Counted from the stretch's first letter, positions 12,531 through 27,224 are shown. The stretch: 64,000 nt of DNA from Neocallimastix lanati (nom. inval.) (GCA_016946835.1 JACVTC010000014.1:1-64000); one strand, 5' to 3'. The notes: generated by a model not told the origin, from the sequence alone. A program made the numbers and translations.

Positions 12531-12834
12531 TTCGACTACTCTAAAACAAAGCTCATTAATATATTATAATAAATAATAAAGTCAAATTATAAAGAAGAAG
12601 CTAGTACAAAGATATATATATCAAAGATCATTATGCTAAAATTTGTATTTATCAGAATTGAAAATGATGACAATTATGAATTTCGAAACTGACTTCAATT
12701 ATATTAGAGAAAGCTTTTAGTACTACTACAATTTAAATAAAAGAAAGTAAATTACAAATTTATGAAATATTTTTTTTATCATTATTCTAATAAATTTATT
12801 TTACTAATTTATTTTCTCATTCAATAAATTTATC

Positions 12835-13175
12835 TTATTTTATTTTTATATTTTTATTTTATTTTATTTTTATATTGTTATATTTTATTTTATTTTATAT
12901 TTATATTTTTATATTATATTATATTATATTATATTATTTTATTCAATCTGTACTTTATATTTATATTTCTACTATTTTTTTATTTTATTTTATTTTATTC
13001 AATCTGTACTTTATATTTATTATTTCTACTATTTATTTTATTCTATATTATTTTATTTTATTCAATTTGTACTTTATATTTATTATTTCTACTATTTATT
13101 TTATTTTATTCATTTTATTTTATTTTTATATTTTTATTTTATTTTGTTTTATTTTATTTTTATATTTTTTATGTG
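12835..13175. repeat. Minisatellite with TTCAATCTGTACTTTATATT core
   Basis: Runs of TTTTATTTTATTTTATT punctuated by TTCAATCTGTACTTTATATT (about 12942, 12997) and a TTCAATTTGTACTT variant (about 13060), each followed by TATTTCTACTATTTA. The same punctuating core recurs inside the intron at 20.5 kb and at 55.3-55.7 kb. An open frame across it is a by-product of low complexity. Confidence 0.85.
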
Positions 13176-13179
13176 TAAA

Positions 13180-14820
13180 ATAATCAAAATTTCAAATTTA
13201 TTATTTTTTTAATGATTTCCTTTTTAATAAATATTTTTGAATTTAACCTATGTATTATTTATCTATTAATTAATTAATTTCCATATATAGATTATAATTT
13301 TTTTTCTATTTTCGAAAGTTTTGTGTAATCCAAGAGTGATATTTCAATGTATATATAATCCAAAAATTTTTATTAAGAAATAGAAGGTTTTATAAAGTTG
13401 GTATTTTCAATTAATACTGAATATTTATAAATATTTAATATTTATTATATATAATAACTTATAAATCATTATATTGTTAGACATTAAATATTTTTATTTT
13501 TTGGCTTATAAAAATTTAATTGAAAATTAGATAATATTTATAATTAATAAAGTTTATTAATATTTAATAATTACCGTTTTAATATTTTTATGTAATTATT
13601 TTTTATTGCCTATTATATTATATATATTATAATATATACATAATACATGAATAGTGGTGTTAAATATGCTTTAAATATATTAATAATATATTGTAGTATT
13701 AATTGTTTCTATTAAATCAATAAATTCGAAACTTTTAATACAATATATTAATATAAAAATCAATAAATTCAATTTTTTAATCTAATTATTATACATATAT
13801 ATAGAATATATATAAAATATATATAATTTTAATTCTTTTGATTTAATTAATGCTTCTTTGTTTTCTAATATTATTTAAAATTCGTTATTGATTATTCATA
13901 TTTTATATTTATTTAATATTATATATTTATTATTTTATATAGTTCTTATTTTTATTTTATTTTATTATTATTATTTTTTTTTTTTACTTTCAGCTTTTAT
14001 TTATTTTTATTGCTTTTTAATATTTTAATCTCGAATTCTACATTGAATAAAAGATTAAAATTATTATTATTATTTAATTTTTTCAATTAAAATTAATTTT
14101 ATTTATTTGTTTAATCATAAAATTTTATTTTTGTATGAATAATATCTTATTTTATTAAGTATATTATAATAAATTTTATGAATTAGAAGAAAAGGGAAAA
14201 CAGAATTAATTTAAACATAACAATCAATAAGCAATATTTAAATAAAATTTTAAGAAAACTTTTAATATTTTTCTCAAACGCAATTAAAAACTGTTGTAAG
14301 TTATAATAAGCAAATAATAATATCATATTGTTAATAGTGCTTCTTTACTTATAAAATTTTATATATATATTATGAAAATATGAATGAAAAATGGAAACAG
14401 GGTAACAGGAAGTATTATAACGCATATATATAATAATTTTTCAATTCAATTGAATTAAAGAACAATAAAAATTATAAACTATTTAATAGATTATAAATAT
14501 ATTATTTTTTTATACAAAATATCTATTCGTAAAAACAACATTCAATATTCAAAAATTCCAAAATTCTAAAAAAAAAAAAAAAAATAAATAAAATAAAGAT
14601 TATATAATATTTAATTTTTATTTATTTATACTTTTTATTCGTATATAATTTTTAAGAATATTTTAAACCAGGAAAAAATATTATAAAAACAATTTCATAT
14701 ATTTATAAATAAATTTTCTATTTCTAAAATATTTTACTCTCGCAGAAATTCTTTCTTCTTTTTTTTTTTTTTTTTTTTTTTTCTTGAATAAAAAATTATA
14801 ATAATTTAGAAATCAATGAA
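13180..14820. other. Intergenic and promoter region of the coiled-coil gene
   Basis: About 1.6 kb of AT-rich sequence. A T run at about 14757-14782 lies just upstream of the probable first exon. No TATA box can be singled out in this composition and no gene was seen. Confidence 0.5.
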
Positions 14821-14828
14821 TATTTAAG

Positions 14829-14902
14829 GTAAGTTTTATGACATTTTATTTTGAATATAAAACTTTATTTAAAATAAATTTTATTGTTTATTATACATTT
14901 AA

Positions 14903-14938
<36 letters not shown>

Positions 14939-15004
14939 TTTTTTATAAAATATATATTAAATATATAATATTATTATAAATTCAAATAAATGTTATAATA
15001 TAAG
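14829..15004 (+). other. Probable 5' UTR intron of the coiled-coil gene
   Basis: A canonical donor AG|GTAAGT at 14829 pairs with an acceptor TATAAG|GAAATGG at 15003-15004. A 23-nt T tract at about 14922-14944 serves as the polypyrimidine tract. Splicing would leave only GAA before the start codon, so translation would begin three bases into exon 2. Inferred from splice signals only. Confidence 0.55.
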
Positions 15005-15007
15005 GAA

Positions 15008-18000
15008 ATGGCAATTAAAAATAAAAGGAGTCAAGATGTTACAAATAATTCCAATTATAAAAAAAAGATAGAAGAATTAAAGCTTAAAACAAAAGAAAAG
15101 GAGCTTTTTATTAAAAGTTTAGAAGATGAGCTTTTGGAATCAAAAGAAATTATTAATAATCAAAGAAAGAAAATTGATGAAATTGAAGGAAAAACAAAAG
15201 ATTTTTTTTCAAATGGTTCTAATCAAAATGAGAAATTAAATAACCAATATACGTTATTAGCTAAAGAAAATGAAGAAATGAAGGCTAAATTAAAAAAAGT
15301 CCAATCTGAAAGAGATATTATGAAAAAAACAAATGATAAATTAATGAAACAAATAAAATCTGGCTTTAAAGATGATAAAAATACTCAAATTTATTTCGAT
15401 AAAATTTCCAAAGAAAATCAAGATCTTCAAACAAAAATCATTCAATATGAAACACAATTTGCCGAAAAAGATATTACAATTAAGGATTTAAATCAAAAAA
15501 TTCTTAAATATGAGTATGACTTAGCAGATTCAAATAGAACTATTAAGGGTGATAAAAATAATTCTTTATCCGAAAATGAAAAAGAAAAATATGAAAAAAA
15601 AATTAGAGAATTAGAAATTGAATTAGGTAAAGCTGAAGGTCAACTTGGTTCATTAGAAGGAACAATTATGATGCATGAAGAAGAAAACATTATATTGAAA
15701 GAGGAAAATTCTTCAATTAAAAAACAAATTGATGTATTAAAAGCTTCAAAAGAATTAAAAGGAAATATGGGTACTTTGAGAAAACGTGTCGCAAAGTTAG
15801 AACAACAATTAGAAGAAGCTAATAAAATTAATCAGGAAGCACAGAATACTATAAATTTATTAAAAAAGAAACAATCTGATTCAGATGCTAATGTAAAATC
15901 TGCATCAGTAATTAACAATGAAGAAATATTAGGTCTAAAGGATAAAATAGCTATGCTAGAATTAGATTTAGAGGTTGCTACACTTGGTTCAAAAGAAAAG
16001 GATTCTGCAATTGAAAAACAAGAAAAAATATCAAAAGATTATGAAAAGAAAATAAATGAGCTTCAAAAAAAGATAAATGATGGTAAATTGTTGGAAAGCA
16101 AACTTATGAAAACTAGTGATAAATTATTAAGAGCTGAGAATGAATTAAACCTTTTAAAGAATTCTTCTTTTGAAACTAGTGAAACTACTAAGAAGTATAA
16201 AGCTGAACAGGAGACCTCAAATAAAGAAATTAAAAAATATAAGGAATTAAGTAATTCTTTAAAGAATGAATTAAATCAAATTAAAAATGATTCTAATAGC
16301 CTAAAACAACAAATTAAAAAATTAGAAAAGGAGAAGGAATTGTCAGATTCTAAAGTTAAAAAAGCAACCAATTTAGAAAAGGAAAAAGCTGAATATATTA
16401 AGGAAGTAGAGAATTTGAAAGAGAAGATAAAGCAAAATAATATGGATTTAGATAAAAAGGAAGCTAAAATAATACAATTAACAAAGGAAATAGAAGATGC
16501 TAAGACAAAGGAGAATGAATCTATTGAAAAGTATGAAATACTAATGAAGAAAATTGAAGATAATCAGAAAGAAGTAGTGACTTCTGCCAAAAAGATATCT
16601 AAACTTACTCAAGAAATCAATGACGCGAAGAAGAAGATTTCTCAATATGAAAATGAACTTACACAAGCTAATGAAACTATTAAGAAATTAGAAAGTGAAT
16701 TAAAGGAAGAAAAAAATAAATGGGAAGAATCCATTCTTTCAAGAGAAAAAGTTATTAAAGATGTGACCAATCAAAATGAAGGAGATGTTAGTAAACTTGA
16801 AAAAGAAAATAAGAAGCTTTTAGAAGATTTAGCTAAGGAAAAACAGACTTTAAAAGAATGTCAAATAAGAGAACAAAATTTAATAAATGAATCTAAATCA
16901 TTTGAAGAAAAATTAAAAATGATTAGCATTGAGCTTAATGAAAAATCAATCTTATCAACAAATCTTGCTGAACAAATTAACCAACTTCAAAAAGAACAAG
17001 AAAATTCTCAAAAGAAGATAAAGGAAAATGAAAATAAACTTATTGTTATTCAAGAACAGTTGGATGCTACTATTCGTGAACGTGATGAAAAATTGGTTCA
17101 ATATAATAAATTAGAAAGACAATTAGAAGATAATAAGCAATTATTAGATCAGTTTAATAATAGTACTATTGAAGAAAAGAATAATGAGTTAGCAATAGCT
17201 GCTAAGCAAATAGAAACATTAAAGAAAACTATTTTACTTCAAGAAGAAGATTTGAGTAAAATGGAAAAACTTGAGAAGGAAAAATTAGTATATGAAACTA
17301 ATATTAAGCAATTAAAGAATGAAATAGAAAAAATTCAAAATAATAATCAATCTCAAAATACAACTAGAAATATTAATGACAATAAAGAAATGGAAGAGCA
17401 AATTAACCAATTAAAGGTAACTCTTGAATTAATGAATGATGAGCTTTCTCAGAAGAACACTGAATTGGAAATCGTTAAAAAGGCTGCTAAAACAAATGAA
17501 GAAAATAATTGCGAATTAAAGGAAAAGATTAAGGATTATGAAGTTAAAGTTGAAGAAATCAAGAATTTAAAGGAAAAGATGAAGGATTATGATGAAAAGG
17601 TTGAAGAACTTGGAAAGTTGAAAACTTCTCTTAAAGATTATAATGAAACTATTGAAGAATTAAAGAAGCTTAAGGAATCTGTTAAAGATTATAATGAAAA
17701 AGTTGAAGAACTTAATAAGTTGAGAGAATCTGTTAAAGACTATAATGAAAAGGTTGAAGAACTCAATAAGTTAAGAGAATCTGTTAAAGATTATAATGAA
17801 AAGGTTGAAGAACTCAATAAGTTAAGAGAATCTGTTAAAGATTATAAACAAAGACTTGAAGATTTAAATAAATTAGAGGCTTCGTTAACAGAAAAGTCGA
17901 AATCTGTTAAAGCTGACAATAATGATTACACTGAAAAAGATAGAGAAATTGATGAACTTAAAACTAAATGTGCTGAACTTGAAATTACCACATTGGAAGA

Positions 18001-20865
18001 TCAATTAAGAATTCAAGAATTAGAGGATAGTCTTAATTATCAACAGACAGAGTTTGAATCTTTAGAATCTTCATGGGATGATTTAAAACGTTATGTTGGA
18101 GAACTTGAACAAGAAATTGAAACTTCTCATGTATGCTTAAAGGAAAAGAAGGAAAAATTAGTTGCTTTGGAAAGTCAAGTTGAAATTATGAAAAAGAAAC
18201 TTGAAACTACCTTGGAAAACGATACAGAACAATCTAGTGAACAAACTGGTGAAGTTAAAGCTAATGAAATAAAGGTAGTACTTACTGAAAAGGAAATGTG
18301 TAATTTACAACCTTACCTAGAAAAAGCTAAAGCAAAGGATAAAACCAAGAATAAAAACCTTTCAGAATTAATCGTTTTAACTTTATCAAGTCAAGAAAAG
18401 GAGATTGATGAACTCAAGTTAAAATTAGATCAAAATATTCTTAAATTTAATTCTGAAAATAAGAGTGGTTCATTCATTGAAGATGAAAAATCAAAGAAAG
18501 ATTCACAAAATGCAGAATCCTTAAGAGAACAAAATCTTCAATTAGCAAAAGAACTAGCTGAAACCAAGTCACAATTTAAGGCACGTGAAATCGAGGTTGA
18601 AAAAGTCACTGATTCTTTATTCAATCAAATTTCTACTCTTGAAAATGAATTTTTAACATTAGAAGAAGGTAAGAATTCAATTATATATGACTTCAAACAA
18701 TATAAATATACTGTTCAACAAGAAATGAAACAACTTGTAGAAAAACATTCAACTGAAGAAGAAAGAAAGCAGTTAGAATTGGAAGTTGAACAAAGAGAAA
18801 AGGATCAACTTCAAAATTCTGAAAACGAGGAAGAAATTGTTGATGATATTTATAAGATTTACATTGATAAATTGGATGAATCCTTAACTAATAAGGATAA
18901 AGAAATCAGTAATATGAACCAAACTATGAGTGAAAATCAGAAAGAAATGGATACATTTAAGGACCAATTAGTAGAATTAGAAAAGGCTCATCAAGAACTT
19001 ATTCAAGTAGGTAATAATGCTAAGAAAATCACTCAGTTAGACCCAAGTATTTTAGAAGAAAAGGTCTCCCATATTAAGAACTTGGAAATTTCTCTTGGTG
19101 ATGCCAAAAATAAGATTAAATCGTTTGAAAAAAGTCAAAATTCTTTAATGGAGCAAAATAAAAAATTAAATGACGAATTAGAAAAGGCGAAGGAGGAAAC
19201 AAGAAAACTTACTGTTGAAGTTGATGATGCCAGACGTTCTGAAACTGTTAAGGTGATAAGAGAAATAACAACCTATGACGCAAGTGATTCTGAATTAAGT
19301 CAAGGTCTTTATATATGCCAACAAAAATTAAAGGCTGCTAATAAAGAAATTCAAGAACTTCTTACTACGATCAGTGAACAAAAGAAAACAATCGAAAAAA
19401 TGAATAATGAATTAAGTCAACTTCGTTCAGACCTTGAAAAAACGAATGTTGAAAATTATAATAAACAGGATTTATTAAATAACCAAATTATTAACTTAAA
19501 TTATAAATTGAATAATGCTAAAATAGAAAATCAAGACCAAAAGAAAACAATTTTAGAATTAGAACAAGCTGCAGCAAGAATATCAGCTAATAATATCAAT
19601 GCTGCAGCTGAAAAGCAATATCCAATAGAAAGCCAAACTATTCAACAATATAAGGATAAAATTGAATTCCTTCAAAATCGTATTGAATCACTTCAAAATG
19701 AAAAGAGATCTGAAGAAGAAGCATCGAGAAATAATATTGATTCAGCTAAGGCTAGAATTGTTGCAATGGAAAACCTAATGATTGCTTATAGAAATAAGAT
19801 TGCTGAAAGTAATAAGAAGGCACTGGCTGCTGAAACTCAAATTCAAGAACAAAACCAAGAAATTGATCGTCTCTACAATGAAATTGATATTGCTCATAGT
19901 CAATTACAAGAAATTGAACGACAAGTTGGAAGAACTATACCTTCTTCTGTTGTTAGAATTCAAGATGTTAATGAGAGTAATCAACAACCAATAAGTAGTA
20001 GCAGTAATAAATTTATCGATTTTATTAATGAAACCTTTAGTCAAATAGAATCCAATCCATTAAATGAAGAAATATCAACTGGTAAATTTAGAGGTTATAA
20101 TAAAACTATGGCAAATTCGGATCCAATTAAAGAAAATAAAAATATTGGAATTGATGCTGATATTACGAATAATGATGGAGATGCTTTGATTATAAATAAT
20201 AATCAATTAGAAAATGATCCATTAATTCGTGACTGTATGAATATCTTTAGTACTTTAGATAATATGAATCTTAATTTTACTCCAGATTTTATAATTGAAA
20301 AAGATGTTGATGGTGTTTCTTCCTCAAAGGATTTTGATAATGTCAAATTAGAAGAAGAAGAGAATAAAGAAATCAATTATGAAAATAAGGAAACCAATAA
20401 AGAAGATGGTGAGTATTTTATGTTTTTAAAAGTTTGAAAAATTTTAATATTATTGTTAATATTAATATAATAATATTATTATTTTATATTATATTATTTT
20501 ATTTTTTAAATCTATACTATTTCATTTATATTTCTACTTTTTCATTTATTTTATTTTATTTTATTTTATTCAATCTGTACTTTATATTCATATTTCAACT
20601 ATTTATTTTATTTTATTTTTATTAATTCTTTATTAATTCTTTTCAATTTTTTATTTATTCAATTATTCAATCTTTATTTTACATTTATAATTCTACAATA
20701 TATTTTATTTTATTACTTTACCTATTAATACTACCTTAATATTTATTTTATTTTTATTTAATGTTATTTTATTTTATTTATTTAATTTTATGTTATTTAA
20801 TTTCATTAATACTTTATCATTATTTATTTTATTTTATTTTATTTATTTTATATATATATATATAT

Positions 20866-20897
<32 letters not shown>

Positions 20898-21647
20898 CAT
20901 TTTTTAATACTTTATTAATTCTTTTTATTTTAATTTATTTTATTCTATTTCAATTTAACTATTTTTTATTTTATTAATTTTATTTATTTATTTATTTATT
21001 ATTATTTTTTTTTTAATGATTAAAAATTTCAATTTTCTATTATAAAATTTTGTAATATTAATAATTTATTTTATTATTTAAATTAATAATAATATATATA
21101 TATATTTACAGTTATCGAAAGTAATTCTAATGAAGCTGCTGAAGGTGTTAATAAAACAAAAGAAATTCTAGCTACTAAAACAACATTAGAACAACTTAAA
21201 AAAGATAAAGTTGAAAAAGAAAAAATTACACATTCTGATTCAATTCAATTACCAAATTCAAATGAAGAAATGAATAATAAATCAGAATCAGTTTTAGAGA
21301 TATCTGAAAATAAAGAAACCAATAAAATTTGTAATGAACAGGGTAAATCAACGTTACAACCTATAGCTGAGAATGAATTATTAACTAATACTACTCTTAG
21401 AACTTCAAATCAAGATGATATAGCAGATATTTCTATAATTGATCCAAATGAAAGTATAAATACAATTAGAAAAAATAAATCTCTTATCAGTGTCTTTGGA
21501 AAGAGAAATAAGAAAAGTAAGAAGACGCATCATAAGACTGAATCAATTGCATCCGAACATTCTTCTATATCAAATATATCTCAAGCAACTTCAAATGGTA
21601 AGAAAAAGAGAACATCTATTATAAATTTCCTAATTTCTAAGAATTAG
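15008..21647 (+). CDS. Long coiled-coil protein, 1978 aa, two coding exons
   Basis: Exon 1 is 15008-20408 and exon 2 is 21112-21647. The donor G|GTGAGT and acceptor TTTACAG|TT rejoin in phase (GAT G|TT ATC) and give 1978 codons plus TAG. Nearly all of exon 1 is heptad-patterned, K/E/L/N/Q-rich coiled coil (about residues 15-1680) without membrane segments, like golgins, tethers or centrosomal/basal-body rods; composition alone does not tell these apart. Residues of about 855-950 hold a 17-residue tandem repeat around DYNEKVEELNKLRESVK, three copies almost identical with degenerate ones on each side. The C-terminal 280 residues are Asn/Ser-rich and disordered, ending in a basic KRNKKSKKTHHK segment and a Ser-rich tail. 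The start ATG is in a good context (AAGGAAATGG) right after the probable 5' UTR intron. Stopping at the unspliced TGA just after 20434 would remove the last 178 residues. Confidence 0.85.
20450..20995. repeat. Low-complexity TTTTATT repeats inside the coding intron
   Basis: The 703-bp intron (20409-21111) is mostly TTTTATT repeats and includes TTCAATCTGTACTTTATATT at about 20569, the same minisatellite core as at 12.9 kb and 55.3 kb, and a T run at about 20870-20897. Confidence 0.8.
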
Positions 21648-21972
21648 GTTAATACAAGTTTATAAGTATTAATTTTTTTTAAAAAAAAAATATTAAAAAA
21701 AAAAAATAAATAAATAAAAATTAAAAAATTTTGTATATGTCAAAAGCATCTCAAAATTTAATACAAATAAAAAGATAAATAATGTGAATAATAATTTAAT
21801 ATTATATATTATTAATTAAACATAGAAGTATAAATAAAAAAAAAATTTTTTTTTATCAAAAAAAGTTTAAATAATAAAAAAAATAAAAATAAAAATAAAA
21901 AATTAGATCAAAAAAAAAAAAAAATTCAAAAAAAAAAAAAAAGTCAAAAAATCAAAAAATTAAAAATCAAAT

Positions 21973-22027
<55 letters not shown>

Positions 22028-22126
22028 AATATTAATCCGATTTAGATCAAGACAAAATAAAAAATATTATTAAAAATTTATTTATTTTATTATATATATT
22101 ATGTTATTTTGAATCGGATTAATATT
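22028..22126. repeat. Inverted repeat with perfect 15-bp arms
   Basis: AATATTAATCCGATT at 22028-22042 pairs with AATCGGATTAATATT at 22112-22126 across a 69-nt AT-rich loop. It directly follows an A run of about 50 nt and lies about 380 bp past the coiled-coil gene's stop. It could be a transcript-end hairpin or the footprint of a very small inverted-repeat element. Confidence 0.75.
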
Positions 22127-22129
22127 ATA

Positions 22130-22674
22130 TTATATATTAAATACAAACAATTAATATTTATTCTTTTAGTAATATTAAAATACCTAGCAATTAAAAAAAA
22201 AAAATACTAATAATATATAAATAACATATATATTTTTGTAAAATATTACAATTGGAATAAATGATAACCACATAAATTAAATTATCCAACTATATATAAA
22301 TTAAGTTAATGAAAATAAAAATAATGTTTATATATGTCAACTAAAAATAAAGTCTTTTTTTTTTTTTTCATTTCATTAAAATATAATATATAAATATAAA
22401 GAATAATAATAATAATAATAATAAAAAGAATTATTTTTATTTTAATGTACATGAAATTTTATTAAAAAGGAAAGTTTTTCAATAAAAAAAAAAAAAAAAA
22501 AATAAAAGGGGGCATTTTTTAAATTATTATTTTTATTTTATTTATTGAATAATTTATAATATATTTTTTTGTTATAAAAAAAATATAAGAAGCAGAGACA
22601 AATAAACAAGAAGCAATATATGGATATATATATGCATATTATTTTTTAATATTAATCTTCATTCATATACACAT

Positions 22675-22717
<43 letters not shown>

Positions 22718-23251
22718 ATTATTCTCTTTTAATGTAATTTTTCCATTTTTCATTATGTTATTTTAAGACATTTTGAAATAATTTTATTATATATAATATA
22801 TAGTTTTATTAATAAACCTATTAAAATTAATATATTTTTATATATTATATTCATATTATTTTTTATTTTTTATTTTTTATTTTTTATTTTTTTTATTATT
22901 ATTTCTAATATCAATTAATTAATTGATATTTAATTAATAAAAAAAACAAAAAAAAAAAAGACATTTATAAAAGAAAAAAAAATTTTTTTCTTTTTTAATT
23001 ATTAACTTTATTTTAAATTTTTAATGATTATTAATTTAAAGTTTTTATAATATTCATCAATTAAATTTGAAGTATATATAAACACTAAGTTTTATTTTTT
23101 TTTTTTTTTTTTTATAGATAATACTAATGATTATAAATTTTAATAATTTTTTTTTAAGAAAATATGAAGAAAAAAAAATATATTAAATATATATATATAT
23201 ATATATATATTATCAGATTTATTAAATTATTCATTTATTTTTTATTTATAC

Positions 23252-23286
<35 letters not shown>

Positions 23287-23490
23287 AAGATATTTTTTAA
23301 ATAGATTTTTTTTAAAAACTAAAGATAGAAATAATTCTTTTTTCTTTTTTTTTTTTTTTCCTTTATTATTATTATTATTATTATTTTTAAATAAATATTA
23401 ATTTTAATATTATTCATTTTATATTTTTTTATATCGATGCCGTATAAATGACTTAATATTCAAAATAAATAATACTTTAAAAGCAATAAG

Positions 23491-23572
<82 letters not shown>

Positions 23573-23638
23573 TATTGAAATAAATCACAAAAAACTCATA
23601 TTATTGAACAGAGAATTTATTGAATGTATTTTTTGTAT

Positions 23639-23669
<31 letters not shown>

Positions 23670-24900
23670 GCTTTACTAGAAACAATAAAAATTAAACAAA
23701 TTAAGTGTTAAAAAACAATATTTAATATTTATTTATTAAAAAAAAAATTAAAAAAAAAAAAAAATTATTTTTTTTTTATAAAAAAATCTTATATATAATT
23801 ATAATAAAATAAATTTAGCTATAATAAAAATAAAACTAAATAAAACAAAATAATATTTAAATATTTAAATATTCAATAATTTTTTAAAATTTTAATGTTA
23901 TAATAATGAATTTTCTTTAAAATATTAGTATTTCTTTTTTTTCTAAGAAATAAATTTTATAAAAGTAAAAATTTATATATATATAAAATTTATTATATTA
24001 GTATTGTATTTTTCATGATTATATTTCTTTTATTATTATTATTATTTTTTTATATATATTTTTGATATTGCTAATATGTTCAATTTTTTATATTGTAATT
24101 ATGAACTTTAGAAAGCCTTGCTTGATATAGATTTAAATATTAAATTTTTAGTTTTATCCATTTCATATAGATTTAAATTTTTAAATTTTTAGTTTTATTC
24201 AAAAGTTATAAGTAATTAATAATAAATAATAAATAATTATTGGAATATGTATATGTGATTATAATTTTATTATATGTAAATATGAAATTAATTATAAAAT
24301 ATATTAATATAAAATAGTTTTTTTTTTTATATAATGAAATATAATGAACCAATAAGTTTGAATAGTGTTGTATATAATTATTTTTGTTAATTGATTTTTA
24401 CCAAATTTTCATTTAAAGAGAAGGAAAAAAGAAAAAAAAAAAAAAAGATTTTTTTTTTTTTTTTAAACTTTTTGATTTAAACAACATATATTATTGGAAA
24501 TTTTGAAGAATAAAAATGTTTTATTGATACAATACTTTAAATTTATTTTATTTTTTTTTTTTTATAGAAAAAAAAGTTATATATAAAATATCGTTTTTCC
24601 TATAAATGTTTATCATTAAAATTTTAAAATTTTTATGGTAATAAATTATAATATAAAAATTATAAAAATTATTTTTAAACTTTTAAATATACTTTTTAAT
24701 AATATATTTTTATAATATTAAGAAATATTAACTATCAGGATAAAATAATTAAAATAAAAATATACATACAAAGTATCAAAGTTTAACATGCTTAAAATTT
24801 CAATTTATTAAATATTATACATTTTAAATAAAGAAATGTATTATTTAAACCAAAAAAAAAAAAATAAGAAAAAAAAAAAAAAAAGAAAAAAATGATAATA
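22130..24900. other. Intergenic, homopolymer-rich, no gene seen
   Basis: Contains A runs at about 22687-22714 and 23258-23284, a run of about 60 A at 23492-23550 joined to a TA run, and facing T/A runs at about 23640-23668. A short TTAAATTTTTAGTTTTAT segment is repeated at about 24140 and 24180. No coding or RNA gene signal was found. Confidence 0.6.
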
Positions 24901-24904
24901 TAAA

Positions 24905-25150
24905 TATATATATTATTTTTAATATTTATAATATTTATAATATTTTTATTTATTTTTAATATTTTTATTTATTTTTAATATTTTTATTTATTTTTATTTA
25001 TTTTTATTATATTTATTATATTTATTATTTTTATTATTTTTATTATATTTATTTATTTTTATATATTTTTATTTAGTTCAATATATTTTCAAATATTTTT
25101 ATTTTTATTTTATTTTATTTTATTTTATTTTATTTTTTTTTTTTTCAATA
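24905..25150. repeat. TATTTTTAATATTTTTATT minisatellite before the receptor gene
   Basis: Degenerate tandem units of TATTTTTAATATTTTTATT pass into (TTTTA)n at about 25100-25135, ending 60 bp before the start codon at 25210. The T-rich stretch and CAATAG at about 25145-25151 could be an acceptor for a 5' UTR exon. Confidence 0.7.
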
Positions 25151-25209
25151 GAAGTATAATAATTTATATATATATTTTATAATATTTGTTTTTCATTAAT
25201 CAATAACCT

Positions 25210-27146
25210 ATGAGAAATATTATATGTTCAATGATAGATTTAAAAAAACAAATATATGTTTTTATTCATTTTTTTATAATTATTAGTTTACTGTTAAAAT
25301 CAAAAGCTGATAATAGTAATACATATATTGTTTCTAATGAAGATGAATTAAGGCTAGCTCTAACTACATTAAATGACACAAGAAGAATAATAATAGATGG
25401 TGTTATAACAGATATTCAAAAAGAAATGAAGTTAAAGCCTCCATTAAACTCAGGATCTATTACAATTACAGGAAAGGATGGAAGAAACTCAACAGTAGGT
25501 TTTATTTCTGGAACAATAGGGTTCACATTTGAAAATCTAACCTATGTTGAAATAGAAAATATGTCATTTATTGGTCGATTAAATTTTAAACATATTAAAG
25601 AAGTATATGTTCATGATATTAATCATAATGGCCTTTTTGATACTGCAAATCCCGAAGGTTTGGTTAGAGTCGACAATATTGATTTTATATCAAATGACAA
25701 AAAATCAAGGGAAAATTCAGTAAAAATAAATAATGGTGGCCGAACAATTATAGAAAATTCAAGATTCACTGCAAGTATTGGATGTACTGATTCATTACTA
25801 AAGTATAATGGAAGGAATATTAAAATAAAAGATTTTACTTTAAGAAATTGTATATTTGATAGTAAACATTATGCTAATGGTGTTATTATTCAAGAATCAA
25901 ATATTACAATTGAAAACACTCAATTTTTTAATGGTTTTAGTAAGATGCATAGGTAGTCTCATTAAAGTTTTATTAAATTTTAATTATTAATAAATTTTTA
26001 ATAAAATAATTCTATAAAATAATATAAAATATTATAATATAAAATGAATAAATATATTAAAACAAATAATGAAATGGAGAGTGAAATATTATAAAAAAAA
26101 AAAAAAAAGAAAAAAAAAAGGAAATCATTTATTTAAATAAATTAAAAATAAAATAAAAAATAAAAAATAAAAATAAAAAAAAAAAAAAATAAAAAAATAA
26201 TTAAAAAAATAAGTCAATACTAAATAATATATATATTTAAATAAAAAACCATATATTGATAGTGCATTTGTAACAATTCGAGATTCTCATGCCATTGTTA
26301 GAAATTGTACTTTTAAAGACGGTTATACCATTTCTACTGGAGGTGCATTTAATACATTAAAAAATTCTTATTTTGAAGCCACTGATATTAAAGTTTATAA
26401 TACTACAACCTATAATGGAGTAAAATATTAAATATTATTTAATTTTTTTTTTTAATATATTGAATATAATATATGCTTACAATAATTATTTAAATATCTT
26501 TCTATACAAGGGTTGTCTTTTTTATGAAGATACCGATTTAGTTGATAGTATATCAATACTAAAAAATATAGAAATAAGAAATTTATGGAAAGACCATCCT
26601 AATAATGGACTAGGATCAATTATTAAGTAATAATTATACATAGTATATGATACAATTTTAAATTTATTGTTTTAATTTGATTAACATTATATATTATAAA
26701 AAAATTATAGTATAAAACAATATTCTCATTTGCAAATATACAATTTATATGGTGAAGGATTCTATTGTACCGTATTGACATGTAATTTATTTATGGTTTT
26801 TCATTATTCATTAGCGGAGTTATGGTAAGAAAATTTTTAAAATTATAATAAAATTAGTATATTTTTGAAATATTAAATTGTATATATTTATTTTTCTAAC
26901 AACAATATATATATATATATAAACATAATAAAATAAAATAAAATAAAATAAAAATAATAGGAATATATATATAAAAGATATTCGTGGTACATATAACGGT
27001 ATTATATTTTATTCAAAATCAGATAAAGAATTTAATGAATTAGCAACAATAAAAGCAACAGATTGCGTCTTTGCTAATATAATACAAGAGACATCCAACA
27101 ATTCATCAATGATTTGGTCAGATGGAAGTATTATAGAGTTATCAAA

Positions 27147-27224
<78 letters not shown>

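Noticed and set aside
12875-13183. 102-residue Ile/Leu/Phe-rich frame
   Set aside because: It is a minisatellite read in frame, with no other coding signal.
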